A DNA stretch of 64,000 bases from Firmicutes bacterium UBA6806 (GCA_002452745.1 DKFC01000039.1:1-64000); one strand, 5' to 3'. Positions 1 through 9,339 are shown, counted from the stretch's first letter. Made by a program: numbers and translations. The notes: generated by a model not told the origin, from the sequence alone.

Positions 1-54
1 GGTTCGACTTTTTCAGTGCCCTCCAAATTGTTGTGGGGGTTTTTTATGACGAGA

Positions 55-972
55 TTACTCTCTACCACTCTGAATCCAATTTAGAATGTCCTCGAAAACT
101 TCTTTTCGGTTCAATTCGTTCAACATCTCATGACGTCCACCCTCATATAACTTCATCGACACATCAAATCCATTATCTCTGTAGTATCTGGCCGTTTTAC
201 GAACCCCTTTTCCATATTGTCCAACCGGATCTGAATCCCCCGAAATGATGTACATTCTCAAATTATCTTTGAGGTTTTTAAAAAGATCCGTATATAGAAT
301 TCTGTAGAGGTTTGTCATAAATTCCAAGTAGAAACTGGCAGGATGTGTCTGCCCGCAATAGGGGTCTTCAATGTACTCTTTAACGACCTCTGCATCTCTT
401 GAAAGCCAATCAAAATCAGTTTGACTGCCCTTGATTTTCTTGTTGTATGTACCAAATGAGATTTTAGTCATCCTATCGGACTTGTAGTAGATGCCCTTCC
501 TATTCACTTCAGATTGAGCTAAAAACTTACCTAAATTTAATTCGAATTTACTAAAATATCCCGTTCCCGATAAAATGACTCCACTGATTAGATAGCTGTA
601 ATCCAACAAAAAATCCCTTGCTAAAAAAGACCCCATGCTGTGTCCCAATAAAAAAATTGGAATTTCAGAATACTCAGTTCTGGCCATTTCCACAACTCGT
701 CTAAGGTCTTCTTTCATCTTAAACCAGCCATTTTCACCTAAATAGCCTAAATGCTCCATAGATTCAGCGGTCTGTCCGTGCCCTCTATGGGAATGTCCAT
801 AGACGAAAATGCCGTTTTCCACCAAGAATCCCGCAAAGGCATCGTATCGCTCAATGGTCTCTGCCATGCCATGAGAGATAACCAAAATTGCGGTTGGTTC
901 GCCGCTGTCCGTCCACTTATACCCTTTTATACTCAGTTCTCCAAAGGAATCAAATTCATATGACTGTCTCAA
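55..972 (-). CDS. alpha/beta hydrolase, monoacylglycerol lipase / serine aminopeptidase S33 type
   Basis: This 305-residue protein has the alpha/beta hydrolase fold of the lysophospholipase/monoacylglycerol lipase group (Hydrolase_4). The nucleophile elbow G-H-S-M-G is visible with Ser112. A D-S-D-P segment and G-G-R-H-E near the C-terminus supply the likely Asp and His of the triad. There is no signal peptide, so it should act in the cytoplasm on an acylglycerol or other ester; the substrate cannot be read from sequence. The start is a TTG at 972 preceded by GGGAGAGGA at good spacing; no in-frame ATG lies nearby. It is transcribed divergently from plsY, another lipid gene. Confidence 0.85.
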   Translation of the reverse strand: MRQSYEFDSFGELSIKGYKWTDSGEPTAILVISHGMAETIERYDAFAGFLVENGIFVYGHSHRGHGQTAESMEHLGYLGENGWFKMKEDLRRVVEMARTEYSEIPIFLLGHSMGSFLARDFLLDYSYLISGVILSGTGYFSKFELNLGKFLAQSEVNRKGIYYKSDRMTKISFGTYNKKIKGSQTDFDWLSRDAEVVKEYIEDPYCGQTHPASFYLEFMTNLYRILYTDLFKNLKDNLRMYIISGDSDPVGQYGKGVRKTARYYRDNGFDVSMKLYEGGRHEMLNELNRKEVFEDILNWIQSGRE

Positions 973-1006
973 TTCTATCCTCTCCCTTTCTCTAATTATT
1001 ATGCTT

Positions 1007-1037
1007 CATATCTAGTTCCATTTTAGAAATAGATATG
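1007..1037. repeat. 8-bp inverted repeat between hydrolase and plsY
   Basis: CATATCTA (1007-1014) and TAGATATG (1030-1037) form a perfect inverted repeat with a 15-base centre, in the divergent intergenic region just upstream of the hydrolase start. It could be an operator for one or both genes; this is inference only. Confidence 0.35.
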
Positions 1038-1087
1038 AACTTTCAATAAAAATTTATATTATAATTATAACACTTGCAAAATCTTAT

Positions 1088-1115
1088 TTGAACCGCAATC
1101 GTTCTATGTTAAAAT
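1088..1115 (+). promoter_or_regulatory. probable sigma-A promoter of plsY
   Basis: TTGAAC (1088-1093) and TAAAAT (1110-1115) are separated by 16 bases, with the plsY start at 1171 about 50 bases downstream of the expected transcription start. Confidence 0.45.
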
Positions 1116-1170
1116 GTAAATGTTCTATGAGATTATCTCATTGCGATTATTAAAAATTCTGGAGGGAAAT

Positions 1171-1767
1171 ATGCAATTCATTATTGCTATCATAAGTTAT
1201 TTTATAGGCAGCATTCCATTTTCATTTTTAATTCCAAAGTATATTGGTCAAGTTGATATCCGAAAGGTTGGCAGCGGCAATACTGGTACAACAAACGTCG
1301 TCAGAACCTTGGGACTCAAAGTGGGCGTTCTCGCCTTTATTGGAGATTTTCTCAAAGGCGTCCTCCCCACACTAATTGGTCTGATGACACTTGGAACAAA
1401 AGGGGCCATCATCGGCGGCGGATTGGCTGTCTTAGGGCATTGCTACCCCGTATGGCTCAAATTTAAAGGTGGAAAGGGCATTGCAACTTCAGCTGGTGTT
1501 TTAGTTGTGTTAACCCCCAATGTCTTTTTCATTTTGCTGGCGCTTCAATTTGCAATCATATTTGCAACCAGATACATGTCACTGGCCTCTATTATCAGTG
1601 GAGCACTGTTCCCAGTTCTCTGTATGCTCTTGTCAAAGCCCTCTGAAGTAGTTCTCTTTGCAGCACTTCTCGGAGCATTTGTCATTTATAGACATCAGGC
1701 CAATCTTAAACGTCTCATCAAGGGAGAGGAAAAGAAATTGACAATCGGTTCTAAAAAACGAGTTTAA
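1171..1767 (+). CDS. plsY: acyl-phosphate glycerol-3-phosphate acyltransferase PlsY
   Basis: PlsY is the integral membrane enzyme that transfers an acyl group from acyl-phosphate to sn-glycerol-3-phosphate, giving lysophosphatidate for phospholipid synthesis. The 198-residue length, several hydrophobic segments and the family motifs are seen: the G-S-G-N-x-G-x-x-N loop after the first membrane segment, the G-H-x-x-P-V-W-L-x-F-K-G-G-K-G motif in the middle and a Y-R-H-x-x-N motif near the C-terminus. An upstream in-frame extension exists to 1120, but the ATG at 1171 is preceded by an ideal GGAGGG and matches the usual N-terminus, so it was chosen. It is one of the few plus-strand genes here and is followed by a terminator. 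Confidence 0.95.
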   Translation: MQFIIAIISYFIGSIPFSFLIPKYIGQVDIRKVGSGNTGTTNVVRTLGLKVGVLAFIGDFLKGVLPTLIGLMTLGTKGAIIGGGLAVLGHCYPVWLKFKGGKGIATSAGVLVVLTPNVFFILLALQFAIIFATRYMSLASIISGALFPVLCMLLSKPSEVVLFAALLGAFVIYRHQANLKRLIKGEEKKLTIGSKKRV

Positions 1768-1841
1768 CTGCGTCAGCAAGTATCCTCATAGAGTTTACAC
1801 CCTGATAAATTTAAATCTTAATGCCCAACGGCAATACTCAT

Positions 1842-1881
1842 AAAAAAATCCAAATGCATTTTTCGTGCATTTGGATTTTTT
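1842..1881. terminator. bidirectional terminator between plsY and the GH18 gene
   Basis: A perfect 15-bp stem (1844-1858 with 1866-1880) and a 7-base loop are flanked by A-run and T-run. It sits between convergent genes (plsY on plus, SLH/GH18 gene on minus) and can serve both. Confidence 0.85.
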
Positions 1882-1886
1882 ATTGC

Positions 1887-3500
1887 CTATTTGAGATTCA
1901 TTAAGAATTGATTCCATATATTGAGATACTGAGGCGTTTCATTCGGCCTATCTACATTATCAGAGATAAGTCCCAATCGCCAAATGGACGTGTTGGAAAT
2001 GCCAAAGTACTTGACGAGATCAATTTTAGACTGCATACTTCTTTGATCTTCATACCACACAATATTTCTAGTTTTATCTGTTCCGTCTTCAAAGATAATA
2101 TATGGGCTCTTCATTGAGTCTGAATAAGTGATGGCCACACCGCTTTTAATTCGGTCTGAAATGGCTGAATAAGTTGGATGGTATGGTGTTTCGTTGACAA
2201 TCGCACCATCTTTTATTTTCCACTGTACTGAGTCCATGGAAAACTGCACAATAATCTTTGACTTGTCAATAACACCTGTGTTTGGATCTGTAATGCCCTT
2301 AAGCGCATAGTAGAGATCATTTATTGCCACCAGTGGTGTAATGGTATAGCCAGACTGCATTTCTGCCTTGCTGAGCTTTTTAGGGTAGAAATCATGTGCC
2401 ATTAAGATGACGTAATCTGCCAATCGACCAATAGACTTATAATCATACCCGTCATAATACGCGATGCCAGCTTTTCTCACTGGGTGAACCGCCACCAATA
2501 ATTTTTTATTGCCACCATTCAATGCAATTTTTAAATTGGATAAAAACAAATTGTACTTACCAGCAGTCTCTTCACCGCTTAATGATTCAAAATCAATTAA
2601 AACCCCGTCGTACACGATTCGTTGTGAATTCTTATCAAGCATTGTCGTAATCAATGATATCGTTCTGTCCATTGCCGCTTTATCGCTCAATATATAGTCT
2701 GTCAACTGAACATCTTTATTCAGTTCCTTGTTGAGTACAGTTTCATCTTTTACCGCAACCATCAAGTATTTGGGAATAGAAGCAGCATCTGTGGCCTTAA
2801 CCACTTCGGTATAGCCTGTTGGAACTCGATACTCGTTGTCATTTTGTGAACTCGAATTGAGAACGACATCATTTGTCACTTTTGAAAACTCTAACCTGCT
2901 CCAGCCAAAACTCAGAGAATCAAGTTTGTTAATCATGCCTATCTGACTGTATGAATTGATGGCATAATAGGAATGCAAACTGCTGATATCAGATGATTTT
3001 AGACGGTTGATATGGTAGATAAACGCAATGGCTTCTTCCTGTTTCAAAAGATCATTTGGCCTAAAACTACTGGATTCTGAAACAATCCCAAAGTCAAGCG
3101 CCAGTTGAAGATAGCCCTTGTCGCTGTCAACATCGTTAAATTTTAGATTTGAATTTTTTAGTTGCTGTGCCAACCAGTCATACCCTAAATACTGAATAGA
3201 AATTTTTACTGCATCAAGCCTTGTTAATTCATATTGATTGTCCTTGAACAATTCAATTTTCCCTTGTTTCTTAAACTTGGCATTTGCCTCTATATTGTCG
3301 ATCATTTTCATAAACAATCTGTAGTTTGTTGGTTTCCCCATTTCAAAACTATCACTGCTATTTATAATGTCTTCACTTATCAATTCCTGCGACAGTGAAT
3401 ACGACCAGTGTGATCTGGGAATATCCTTAATCGCTGCGATTGACGGTTGACCTGCCAGCATGATGGAAATGAGAACGAATGCAATTACTTTATTTTTCAT
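1887..3500 (-). CDS. SLH-domain surface protein with a GH18-type glycosidase domain
   Basis: The 537-residue protein begins with a signal peptide (about residues 1-23), then degenerate S-layer-homology repeats (roughly 25-165, with F-x-D-V and F-R-P-N-D-x-L-x-x-x-E motifs), then a glycoside hydrolase family 18 barrel (about 230-535). The GH18 signature is seen as D298-G-V-L-I-D303-F-E305, with Glu305 the likely acid catalyst. Such proteins resemble the peptidoglycan or spore-cortex N-acetylglucosaminidases of the YaaH/YdhD type, anchored to the wall by SLH domains. Start ATG with AGGAGG upstream. Substrate (peptidoglycan versus chitin-like polymer) is inferred, and it might be non-catalytic. 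Confidence 0.85.
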   Translation of the reverse strand: MKNKVIAFVLISIMLAGQPSIAAIKDIPRSHWSYSLSQELISEDIINSSDSFEMGKPTNYRLFMKMIDNIEANAKFKKQGKIELFKDNQYELTRLDAVKISIQYLGYDWLAQQLKNSNLKFNDVDSDKGYLQLALDFGIVSESSSFRPNDLLKQEEAIAFIYHINRLKSSDISSLHSYYAINSYSQIGMINKLDSLSFGWSRLEFSKVTNDVVLNSSSQNDNEYRVPTGYTEVVKATDAASIPKYLMVAVKDETVLNKELNKDVQLTDYILSDKAAMDRTISLITTMLDKNSQRIVYDGVLIDFESLSGEETAGKYNLFLSNLKIALNGGNKKLLVAVHPVRKAGIAYYDGYDYKSIGRLADYVILMAHDFYPKKLSKAEMQSGYTITPLVAINDLYYALKGITDPNTGVIDKSKIIVQFSMDSVQWKIKDGAIVNETPYHPTYSAISDRIKSGVAITYSDSMKSPYIIFEDGTDKTRNIVWYEDQRSMQSKIDLVKYFGISNTSIWRLGLISDNVDRPNETPQYLNIWNQFLMNLK

Positions 3501-3584
3501 AAAAAAAGAACCTCCACTTATGTCTATTATAGCCTGTTTAAGTGGAAATTCTCATGACAATTGTATTAAATTATTAAAACAGAA

Positions 3585-4448
3585 TCAATTCTTCAAAAGG
3601 TCAATTTTATAATTGCCATCTTGCTGAATAACCGTCCATTTTTTGTAAAAGTGGATTTGATAGTCGTTCCCCTGTGCATTTTTAACGAACTTCACGTAGA
3701 TTACCCAGCGGTCATTATACGTCTTGGTGAAGTACATATCTCTGGTATAGCCATTTATCTCGGTGTTCAGCTTATCTGAATACTTTGTAAAATCCATAAA
3801 ATCATAGACTTGCTTTGTGCTTGCAGAGAGTAATTCATAAGCAAGATCAAGCCGTGATGAATTGATATAGTCTACAAACTCAACCACAGAGTCTGATGCG
3901 GTTCTCTCTTTTAAAAAGTTCAGGCTTTCCATTTTAGGCAGTGGATTTTGAAAAGCATATCCTAAGACTGTCTTTTCCACCCGTTCACCATCCACTAAAA
4001 ACTGAACATTGAAAACCCTTTTAATTTCAGTCAGGCTATTTACAATTGACCATACATAGAGGTCAAACTCGTCGCTGTTCCAGATATCAGAGTGCTCAAT
4101 CCCCTCAGACAAATTGATATAACAAGTGTTGTTGGCATATTCAACGGACAGGACATCCACATCGTAGTCAAATAAACTCTTATATTTGACGTTTTTTGCA
4201 CCATCCTTAATCGCCTTAATCACTGCTTGCTCAAACTCATTGTTGGAAACATCCACTTTTCGATTTTCACTTCTAAGGGCGTGGTCGTAGACAAAGTACA
4301 ACTTTGTATTATAGGCAATTGCCTCTTTTTCCGGTGAAATATAATTGACCTCTCCAATTTCAGGATAGGAATTGTTTATATTGAGACCGAAAATTAGGCT
4401 CGCCAAGATCATAACCAAAATGATTATACTTCTAATTGGTAGTTTCAT
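3585..4448 (-). CDS. GerMN-domain exported protein
   Basis: The 287-residue protein has one N-terminal hydrophobic segment (about residues 5-22) without a lipobox cysteine, so it is either secreted or anchored as a signal-anchor. Residues about 45-165 match the GerMN (sporulation/spore germination) type domain; the motif with Y-I-N-L-S-E is typical. The C-terminal part (about 180-287) resembles an NTF2-like fold and ends with repeated beta strands. It lies only 9 bases after the histidine kinase gene and is probably co-transcribed with the two-component system, which suggests a role tied to envelope sensing, as with LpqB next to MtrAB in actinobacteria. Specific function unknown. Confidence 0.7.
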   Translation of the reverse strand: MKLPIRSIIILVMILASLIFGLNINNSYPEIGEVNYISPEKEAIAYNTKLYFVYDHALRSENRKVDVSNNEFEQAVIKAIKDGAKNVKYKSLFDYDVDVLSVEYANNTCYINLSEGIEHSDIWNSDEFDLYVWSIVNSLTEIKRVFNVQFLVDGERVEKTVLGYAFQNPLPKMESLNFLKERTASDSVVEFVDYINSSRLDLAYELLSASTKQVYDFMDFTKYSDKLNTEINGYTRDMYFTKTYNDRWVIYVKFVKNAQGNDYQIHFYKKWTVIQQDGNYKIDLLKN

Positions 4449-4457
4449 TTGTTCCCC

Positions 4458-5891
4458 CTAATTCTTCGGCAGTGAAATAATAATCGTCGTCCCCTTGTCA
4501 ACACCGCTTTCCACTTCAATTTGCCCCTGATGAAGCTGCACGATTTGCTGTGCGATGGAAAGTCCCAGTCCTGTACCGCCCGTTTTTCTCGCTCTGGCCT
4601 CATCTACTCTATAAAAGCGGTCGAATATGAATGGAATATCTTTTTCAGGAATTCCGATGCCATTATCTCTTATTGAAATGGCTAGATTGTCACGCATATC
4701 CAAAAGTTCCACGTTTACCATGCCGTTCTCAGGAGTATACTTCACTGCATTTCCAATAATATTAAGAAGGCACTGTTGCATTTTTTCCTGATCCAAATTA
4801 ATTTGAATTCTGCTATTTGAGATAAACGTAATCTCAATATTTTTCTTCGTCGCAATGGGTTTTATGGTCTTGATGACCTTCTCTATCAAATAGTTTACAT
4901 AGGTCACACTGTAGTCCAGCTCAATTTCATCTTTTTCAATTCTCACAAGATAGAGAAGGCTGTCTATAATGTGATTCAGCCTTTCAATTTCACTGTTGAT
5001 ATCCTGCATGAACTCCCTGTAGACATCTTCTTCCCAGTGCGGTTGCTCCAAAAGTGTATCCGAAACAATTTTCATGGACGTCATAGGCGTCCTGAGTTCG
5101 TGCGACACATTTGAAACGAATTTTTTACGCCTATCATCTACTTGAAACAGTTTTGCAGACATGAGATTAAATGCATTCGCCAGCTCTCCAAGTTCATCTG
5201 CCCTACTGATTTCAACCTTGGTTTGATAGTTTCCAAGAGTGATTTTCTTTACGGACTCTGTCAGTTTCTCTATTGGTGTAGAAATGATTTCTGCAAAGAA
5301 AAAACTGATAAATAGCGAAATAAAAAGCGCAAGCAAGAATATAATAATCAATTTGTCTAAAATGCTCTGAACATTTGTGAAAATAGTCTCTGCATTGACA
5401 GACATAAAAATAACCCCGATGACTTCATTCTGAAAGATAATCGGAACAGCAGAATACATCACGTGCTTGACGCCGTGACGGTATATGTTCGCCGAATTAA
5501 GTCCCTTTAATGCATTTTGAACCTCCAGGACATTTAGCGTCTGACTTTCGAAATCATCATAGGAATCCAATACGACGTTGCGTTCCCTGTCGATGACCAT
5601 AACCCTGGAATTCGAGTCAAAACTATGCTGTTTGATAATATCTTCAATGTACGTTCTCGTATAGAGGTTATCTACATTATTCATGTAAGGCGCAATCTGG
5701 CTTGCAATTATATTGCTCTGTGCAAGTTGATTCGCCTGTGTCTCTGACACATTTGACTTGAGCAGATAATCCTGAATAAAGATCACTGTAAGGAACAGCA
5801 CTGAGGCGATTAATATTAAATAGGTGGAAACAAGTTTCCACCTAATGCTTTTAAAGAACTCTTTTTTTCTTATTCTTAAAATAGTACCCAA
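4458..5891 (-). CDS. membrane sensor histidine kinase (PhoR/WalK type)
   Basis: This 477-residue kinase has two membrane segments (about residues 20-40 and 181-202) enclosing an extracytoplasmic Cache/PAS-like sensor region, then HAMP (about 200-252), HisKA with the phospho-acceptor His264 in S-H-E-L-R-T-P, and HATPase_c with N, G1 (D-N-G-I-G-I), F and G2 (T-G-G-T-G-L-G-L-S-I) boxes. It phosphorylates the adjacent OmpR-type regulator. The reading frame overlaps the regulator gene by 41 bases if the TTG at 5891 is used; no ATG lies in frame nearby and no good ribosome site precedes this TTG, so the exact start is uncertain. Confidence 0.93.
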   Translation of the reverse strand: MGTILRIRKKEFFKSIRWKLVSTYLILIASVLFLTVIFIQDYLLKSNVSETQANQLAQSNIIASQIAPYMNNVDNLYTRTYIEDIIKQHSFDSNSRVMVIDRERNVVLDSYDDFESQTLNVLEVQNALKGLNSANIYRHGVKHVMYSAVPIIFQNEVIGVIFMSVNAETIFTNVQSILDKLIIIFLLALFISLFISFFFAEIISTPIEKLTESVKKITLGNYQTKVEISRADELGELANAFNLMSAKLFQVDDRRKKFVSNVSHELRTPMTSMKIVSDTLLEQPHWEEDVYREFMQDINSEIERLNHIIDSLLYLVRIEKDEIELDYSVTYVNYLIEKVIKTIKPIATKKNIEITFISNSRIQINLDQEKMQQCLLNIIGNAVKYTPENGMVNVELLDMRDNLAISIRDNGIGIPEKDIPFIFDRFYRVDEARARKTGGTGLGLSIAQQIVQLHQGQIEVESGVDKGTTIIISLPKN

Positions 5892-6555
5892 CTCCCCATT
5901 TTGTAAGAATATAATCTGGTTGAGAAGAATTAGTCTCGATTTTCTCTCTCAATCTTCTTATGTGAACGTCAACTGTTCTAACGTCTCCAAAATACTCATA
6001 TCCCCAAATCGTCTCAAGCAGTTCTTCTCTTGAATAAACCTTTTCTTCGTTCATCATGAGAAGCAGTAACAAGTCAAATTCTTTGGCTGTTAAATTAACG
6101 TTCTGACCATTGACTGATACTTTTCTTCCCAGTGTATTGATATTGAAATCGCCAATATTCATGATATTTGAAGCCACAGATTGATCTGAAACTTGTACCC
6201 TTCTGAGAATTGCCTTAATCCTCGCCTTTAATTCCAACATGTTAAAAGGTTTTGTAATATAGTCATCAGCACCATATTCAAGCCCTAGAACCTTACTGGA
6301 ATCATCGTCTTTAGCAGTGAGCATCAAGATGGGCACCATGGATTTTTCTCGAACCTTCTTACAAACTTCCAAACCATCCATCCCAGGTAACATCAAGTCC
6401 AAAATAACGGCGTCATAAGCATTTTCTAAAATCTTATCATAAGCTTCCTTGCCGTCAACTGCGGTCTCCACTTCGTAGCCTTCCTGTTCTAAACTGAACC
6501 TCAACCCCTTCAATAAAATAGGTTCATCATCGACAACTAAAATTTTTTCTGCCAT
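5851..6555 (-). CDS. OmpR/PhoB-family response regulator
   Basis: The 234-residue regulator has a receiver domain with the acidic pocket D9-D10 and phospho-acceptor Asp53 (L-D-L-M-L-P-G) and Lys in the I-T-K-P-F motif, followed by a winged-helix DNA-binding domain (about 132-230; the segment V-R-T-V-D-V-H-I-R-R-L-R is the recognition region). It forms a two-component pair with the overlapping kinase gene downstream. The pair resembles PhoPR/WalRK systems of Firmicutes by sequence style, but the regulon cannot be assigned because the typical WalHIJ neighbours are missing. Confidence 0.95.
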   Translation of the reverse strand: MAEKILVVDDEPILLKGLRFSLEQEGYEVETAVDGKEAYDKILENAYDAVILDLMLPGMDGLEVCKKVREKSMVPILMLTAKDDDSSKVLGLEYGADDYITKPFNMLELKARIKAILRRVQVSDQSVASNIMNIGDFNINTLGRKVSVNGQNVNLTAKEFDLLLLLMMNEEKVYSREELLETIWGYEYFGDVRTVDVHIRRLREKIETNSSQPDYILTKWGVGYYFKNKKKRVL

Positions 6556-6693
6556 AGTTCCACTCCAATCATCATTTTATATAAGTCTGCAATAGCTATC
6601 AGTTCAAGTTATGTTGATATCGCTTTATCAGTCGATTTACAAATACAAATAGACAGAATATTTTCATATACTATCTTGGATGAAATCCTTCTA

Positions 6694-6709
6694 TCACAAG
6701 ATTGTCACA
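6694..6709. promoter_or_regulatory. candidate OmpR-type direct repeat upstream of the response regulator
   Basis: Two copies of TCACA start at 6694 and 6705, 11 bases apart, in the 294-base region between selA and the regulator gene. Direct repeats with 11-base period are the usual binding layout of PhoB/OmpR-type regulators, so this may be an autoregulatory site. The rest of the 6556-6849 gap is AT-rich with a weak A/T hairpin near 6778-6806 and no gene. Confidence 0.3.
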
Positions 6710-6849
6710 GGCATTACTGTATCTTCATTTATTTTAACAAGAATGTGAACATTTATCAAATTAATAAACATATCGTAATGAAAAAAAATAAATTTTTTCA
6801 TATTTTTCTGTAAGTATGGATTGTCTATTTGCTGCAAATCATGTATTTT

Positions 6850-8238
6850 TTACTTTAATCCCGATATGAGATTTAAAGTCAGCAGCCCTTCAATCAACTC
6901 TGAATACTCATCTTTTCCGATTGTCCTGAAATCCAAGACAACTTTGTCCTCCATGATTTTAGAGACAATCGGCACTCTGAGCTTTCTCATGCCTTGCTGC
7001 AAGTCATTTGGGTTTTCAGCGGTGAATTCAAGCCCAAAAGATGGCATTTCCACCATTGGCATTGCGCCACCTCCAACTTCTGAATAGAGCGAAATCACCT
7101 TAAGTCGTTCTGTATCATAATCTTCACTTAAGTGACTTAAAAAGCCATTGACCGCCGCCTCTATTTCAGCTTCTGATTGAGTCAGACGCCTTAGAGTGTC
7201 TATAGATGAAATGGCTTCTTTATCATAAAAATACCTTCTCAAGGTTCTTTCGAGAACCGCCAGTGAAAACTTATCAATTCGGAGCGCTCTCAGCAGCTGA
7301 TTTTTTTTCATTTTATCAATATACTTTGATTTTCCAAGAATAATGCCGCATTGTGAAGCACCTAGCAATTTATCTCCAGAAAATGAGATGATGTCGATGC
7401 CATTTTTCACTACCTGCTGGATCACGGGTTCATCGCCGAGACCATGTTTTCCTAAATCATATAAGAGGCCGCTTCCCAAATCTTCATAGACAGGGATACC
7501 GGCATTCTCGCACAGAAGTGAGAGTTCCACCGAATCCACACTGCTCGTAAATCCCATGACTTTATAGTTGCTCGTGTGCACCTTCATAACAAGTCCCGTT
7601 GCCTCACTCATAGCATCTCTATAATCAGATAGATGTGTTTTGTTGGTGGTTCCAATTTCTTTTAAAAGTGCACCGCTTAGTTTCATGACCTCGGGGATTC
7701 TAAACGAACCCCCGATTTCCACCATCTCACCTCTAGAGACAATCACTTCCCGATTACTGGCAAGCGAGCTCAGAACCAACATCACAGCCGCAGCATTGTT
7801 ATTTACAACAATAGCTGACTCAGCACCTGTTAAGAGACATATTAAGGATTCAATGGTATCATATCTAGATCCCCTTTTCCCCTCTTTGACATTGTACTCA
7901 AGCGTATTGTATCGGCAGAGAATCTCAACTGCTTCATCCAAGATTACCTTCGAAATCGTAGACCTTCCCAGATTGGTATGAAGCACCACACCAGTACCAT
8001 TGATTACTGGGATAAATCTTTCAGCAGTCATCAAGTCCAATAGTTTTTTTAGCTCCATGACGATTTCATCACGACTAATCGACTTGCACTGTCCAGACTG
8101 AATCTGTTCACGCAATCGACTAAGGTAATCAGAAATTATGGTCTTAGCTATGGGCCTTAATGGGCCGTCATGTAAATTCAGAGCTTCTATAAGCTCATCC
8201 ATCCGAGGAAGTTGTCTCAGCAAGTCGTTTGATTTCAT
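6850..8238 (-). CDS. selA: L-seryl-tRNA(Sec) selenium transferase
   Basis: SelA is the pyridoxal-phosphate enzyme that converts seryl-tRNA(Sec) to selenocysteinyl-tRNA(Sec) using selenophosphate. The 462-residue length is normal. The Schiff-base lysine is Lys290 in S-F-S-G-D-K-L-L-G; the N-terminal G-T-G-V-V-L-H-T-N-L-G-R-S motif is also present. Its ATG overlaps the TGA stop of selD (ATGA), so the two genes are translationally coupled: selD supplies selenophosphate, selA uses it. selB and the tRNA(Sec) gene, normally close by in clostridia, are not visible in this window. Confidence 0.97.
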   Translation of the reverse strand: MKSNDLLRQLPRMDELIEALNLHDGPLRPIAKTIISDYLSRLREQIQSGQCKSISRDEIVMELKKLLDLMTAERFIPVINGTGVVLHTNLGRSTISKVILDEAVEILCRYNTLEYNVKEGKRGSRYDTIESLICLLTGAESAIVVNNNAAAVMLVLSSLASNREVIVSRGEMVEIGGSFRIPEVMKLSGALLKEIGTTNKTHLSDYRDAMSEATGLVMKVHTSNYKVMGFTSSVDSVELSLLCENAGIPVYEDLGSGLLYDLGKHGLGDEPVIQQVVKNGIDIISFSGDKLLGASQCGIILGKSKYIDKMKKNQLLRALRIDKFSLAVLERTLRRYFYDKEAISSIDTLRRLTQSEAEIEAAVNGFLSHLSEDYDTERLKVISLYSEVGGGAMPMVEMPSFGLEFTAENPNDLQQGMRKLRVPIVSKIMEDKVVLDFRTIGKDEYSELIEGLLTLNLISGLK

Positions 8239-9272
8239 CTCACGTATATATACCTTTCTCTTTTTTCAACGACTTGCCCAACTTTAAAGCAGGTCGTCTC
8301 AACCGTTTTTGCTAGAGCTTCTAAAAAATCCAGCGATTCTGATTCTGGCAATGCGAACATAAGTCCGCCAGAGGTCTGAGGATCATTGATTAAATCCAAA
8401 ATAACCTCGTCAACCGATTTATCATAAAACACATCTTTTTCCACATGGAAGCGATTTCTGTACGCACCAGCAGGGATAATTCCCATAGACGCCATTTCCC
8501 TTGCCTCATCTAAAAAGACCAGTGATTCTGACTGAATTTCAATTCCGACTTCACTTCCCTTGGCCATTTCAAGTGCATGTCCCAAGAGTCCGAATCCAGT
8601 TATATCTGTGCAGGCGTGAATTGTAAAAGGCGATGCAGCTTCCTTGGCGTATTTATTCAAATAACTCATGACTTCAATCGCTTCTTTGACCGTTGTCTCC
8701 TTCAGCATATCTTCTTTTAACGCTGTGGCAAGAACACCCATCCCCAATGGTTTGGTTAAAATCAGAACATCACCCGGCTCTGCTCCAAAATTTCTCCAGA
8801 TGCGGTTAGGATGAACCATTCCAGTGCAGGAAAGTCCATATTTAGGCTCTTTGTCCTCAATAGAATGTCCTCCCACTAAGATTGCACCGGATTCCTTGAC
8901 TTTTTCCGCACCGCCTCTCATAATTTCCTTGAGAACCCATGTCTCTAGGCAGTTTGGAAATCCCACAATATTCATGGCAAGTGTGGCATTGCCTCCCATG
9001 GCATAGATGTCACTCAGAGCATTTGCCGCTGCGATTTGTCCAAAACTATAGGGGTCATCCACAATGGGGGTAAAGAAATCAAGGGTTTGAATCATTGCAA
9101 TTTCATCGTTTATTTTATAGACTGCCGCATCATCAGAAGTGTCAAACCCCACCAGTAACGACTCATCGGCAAATTTAGGTAAGTCACACAAAACTTGTGC
9201 TAAGGTCTCTGGACCAATCTTAGCGGCTCAACCAGCGCTAGATGTATACGACGTCAATCTAATCTTGTCCAT
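8235..9272 (-). CDS. selD: selenide, water dikinase SelD, a selenocysteine-containing protein
   Basis: SelD makes selenophosphate from selenide and ATP. An ordinary reading frame begins only at 9191, but the same frame continues upstream through one TGA (9228-9230) to an ATG at 9272 preceded by GAGGTGAGGG. The restored N-terminus reads T-S-S-A-G-Sec-A-A-K-I-G-P, which aligns with the A-G-C-G-C-K-I-S-P loop of E. coli SelD, the Sec falling exactly on catalytic Cys17. The catalytic Lys follows three residues later (Lys18). The product is 345 residues with Sec15. A hairpin fitting a bacterial SECIS lies directly after the UGA. The downstream gene selA overlaps by four bases. A plain ORF caller would truncate this gene. 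Confidence 0.95.
9199..9224 (-). promoter_or_regulatory. SECIS-like hairpin within selD
   Basis: Starting three bases after the UGA, the mRNA can form GCUAA paired with UUAGC, a GAUU bulge, then GGUC paired with GACC around a CAGA loop. A stem-loop with a G in the apical loop, just downstream of UGA, is what SelB needs for selenocysteine insertion. The folding is read by eye. Confidence 0.7.
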
Positions 9273-9339
9273 ACCCTCACCTCACAATTCTATTTTGGTT
9301 TATACCCTAAATTATATCAAAAACCACTGGATAAAAGTA

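Noticed and set aside
1..54. Sequence resembling an insertion-sequence end (GGCACTGAAAAA on the minus strand)
   Set aside because: Too short, no transposase or matching second end in the window; cannot be supported.
6778..6806. A/T-only hairpin downstream of selA as a terminator
   Set aside because: No G-C pair in the stem; too weak to assert.
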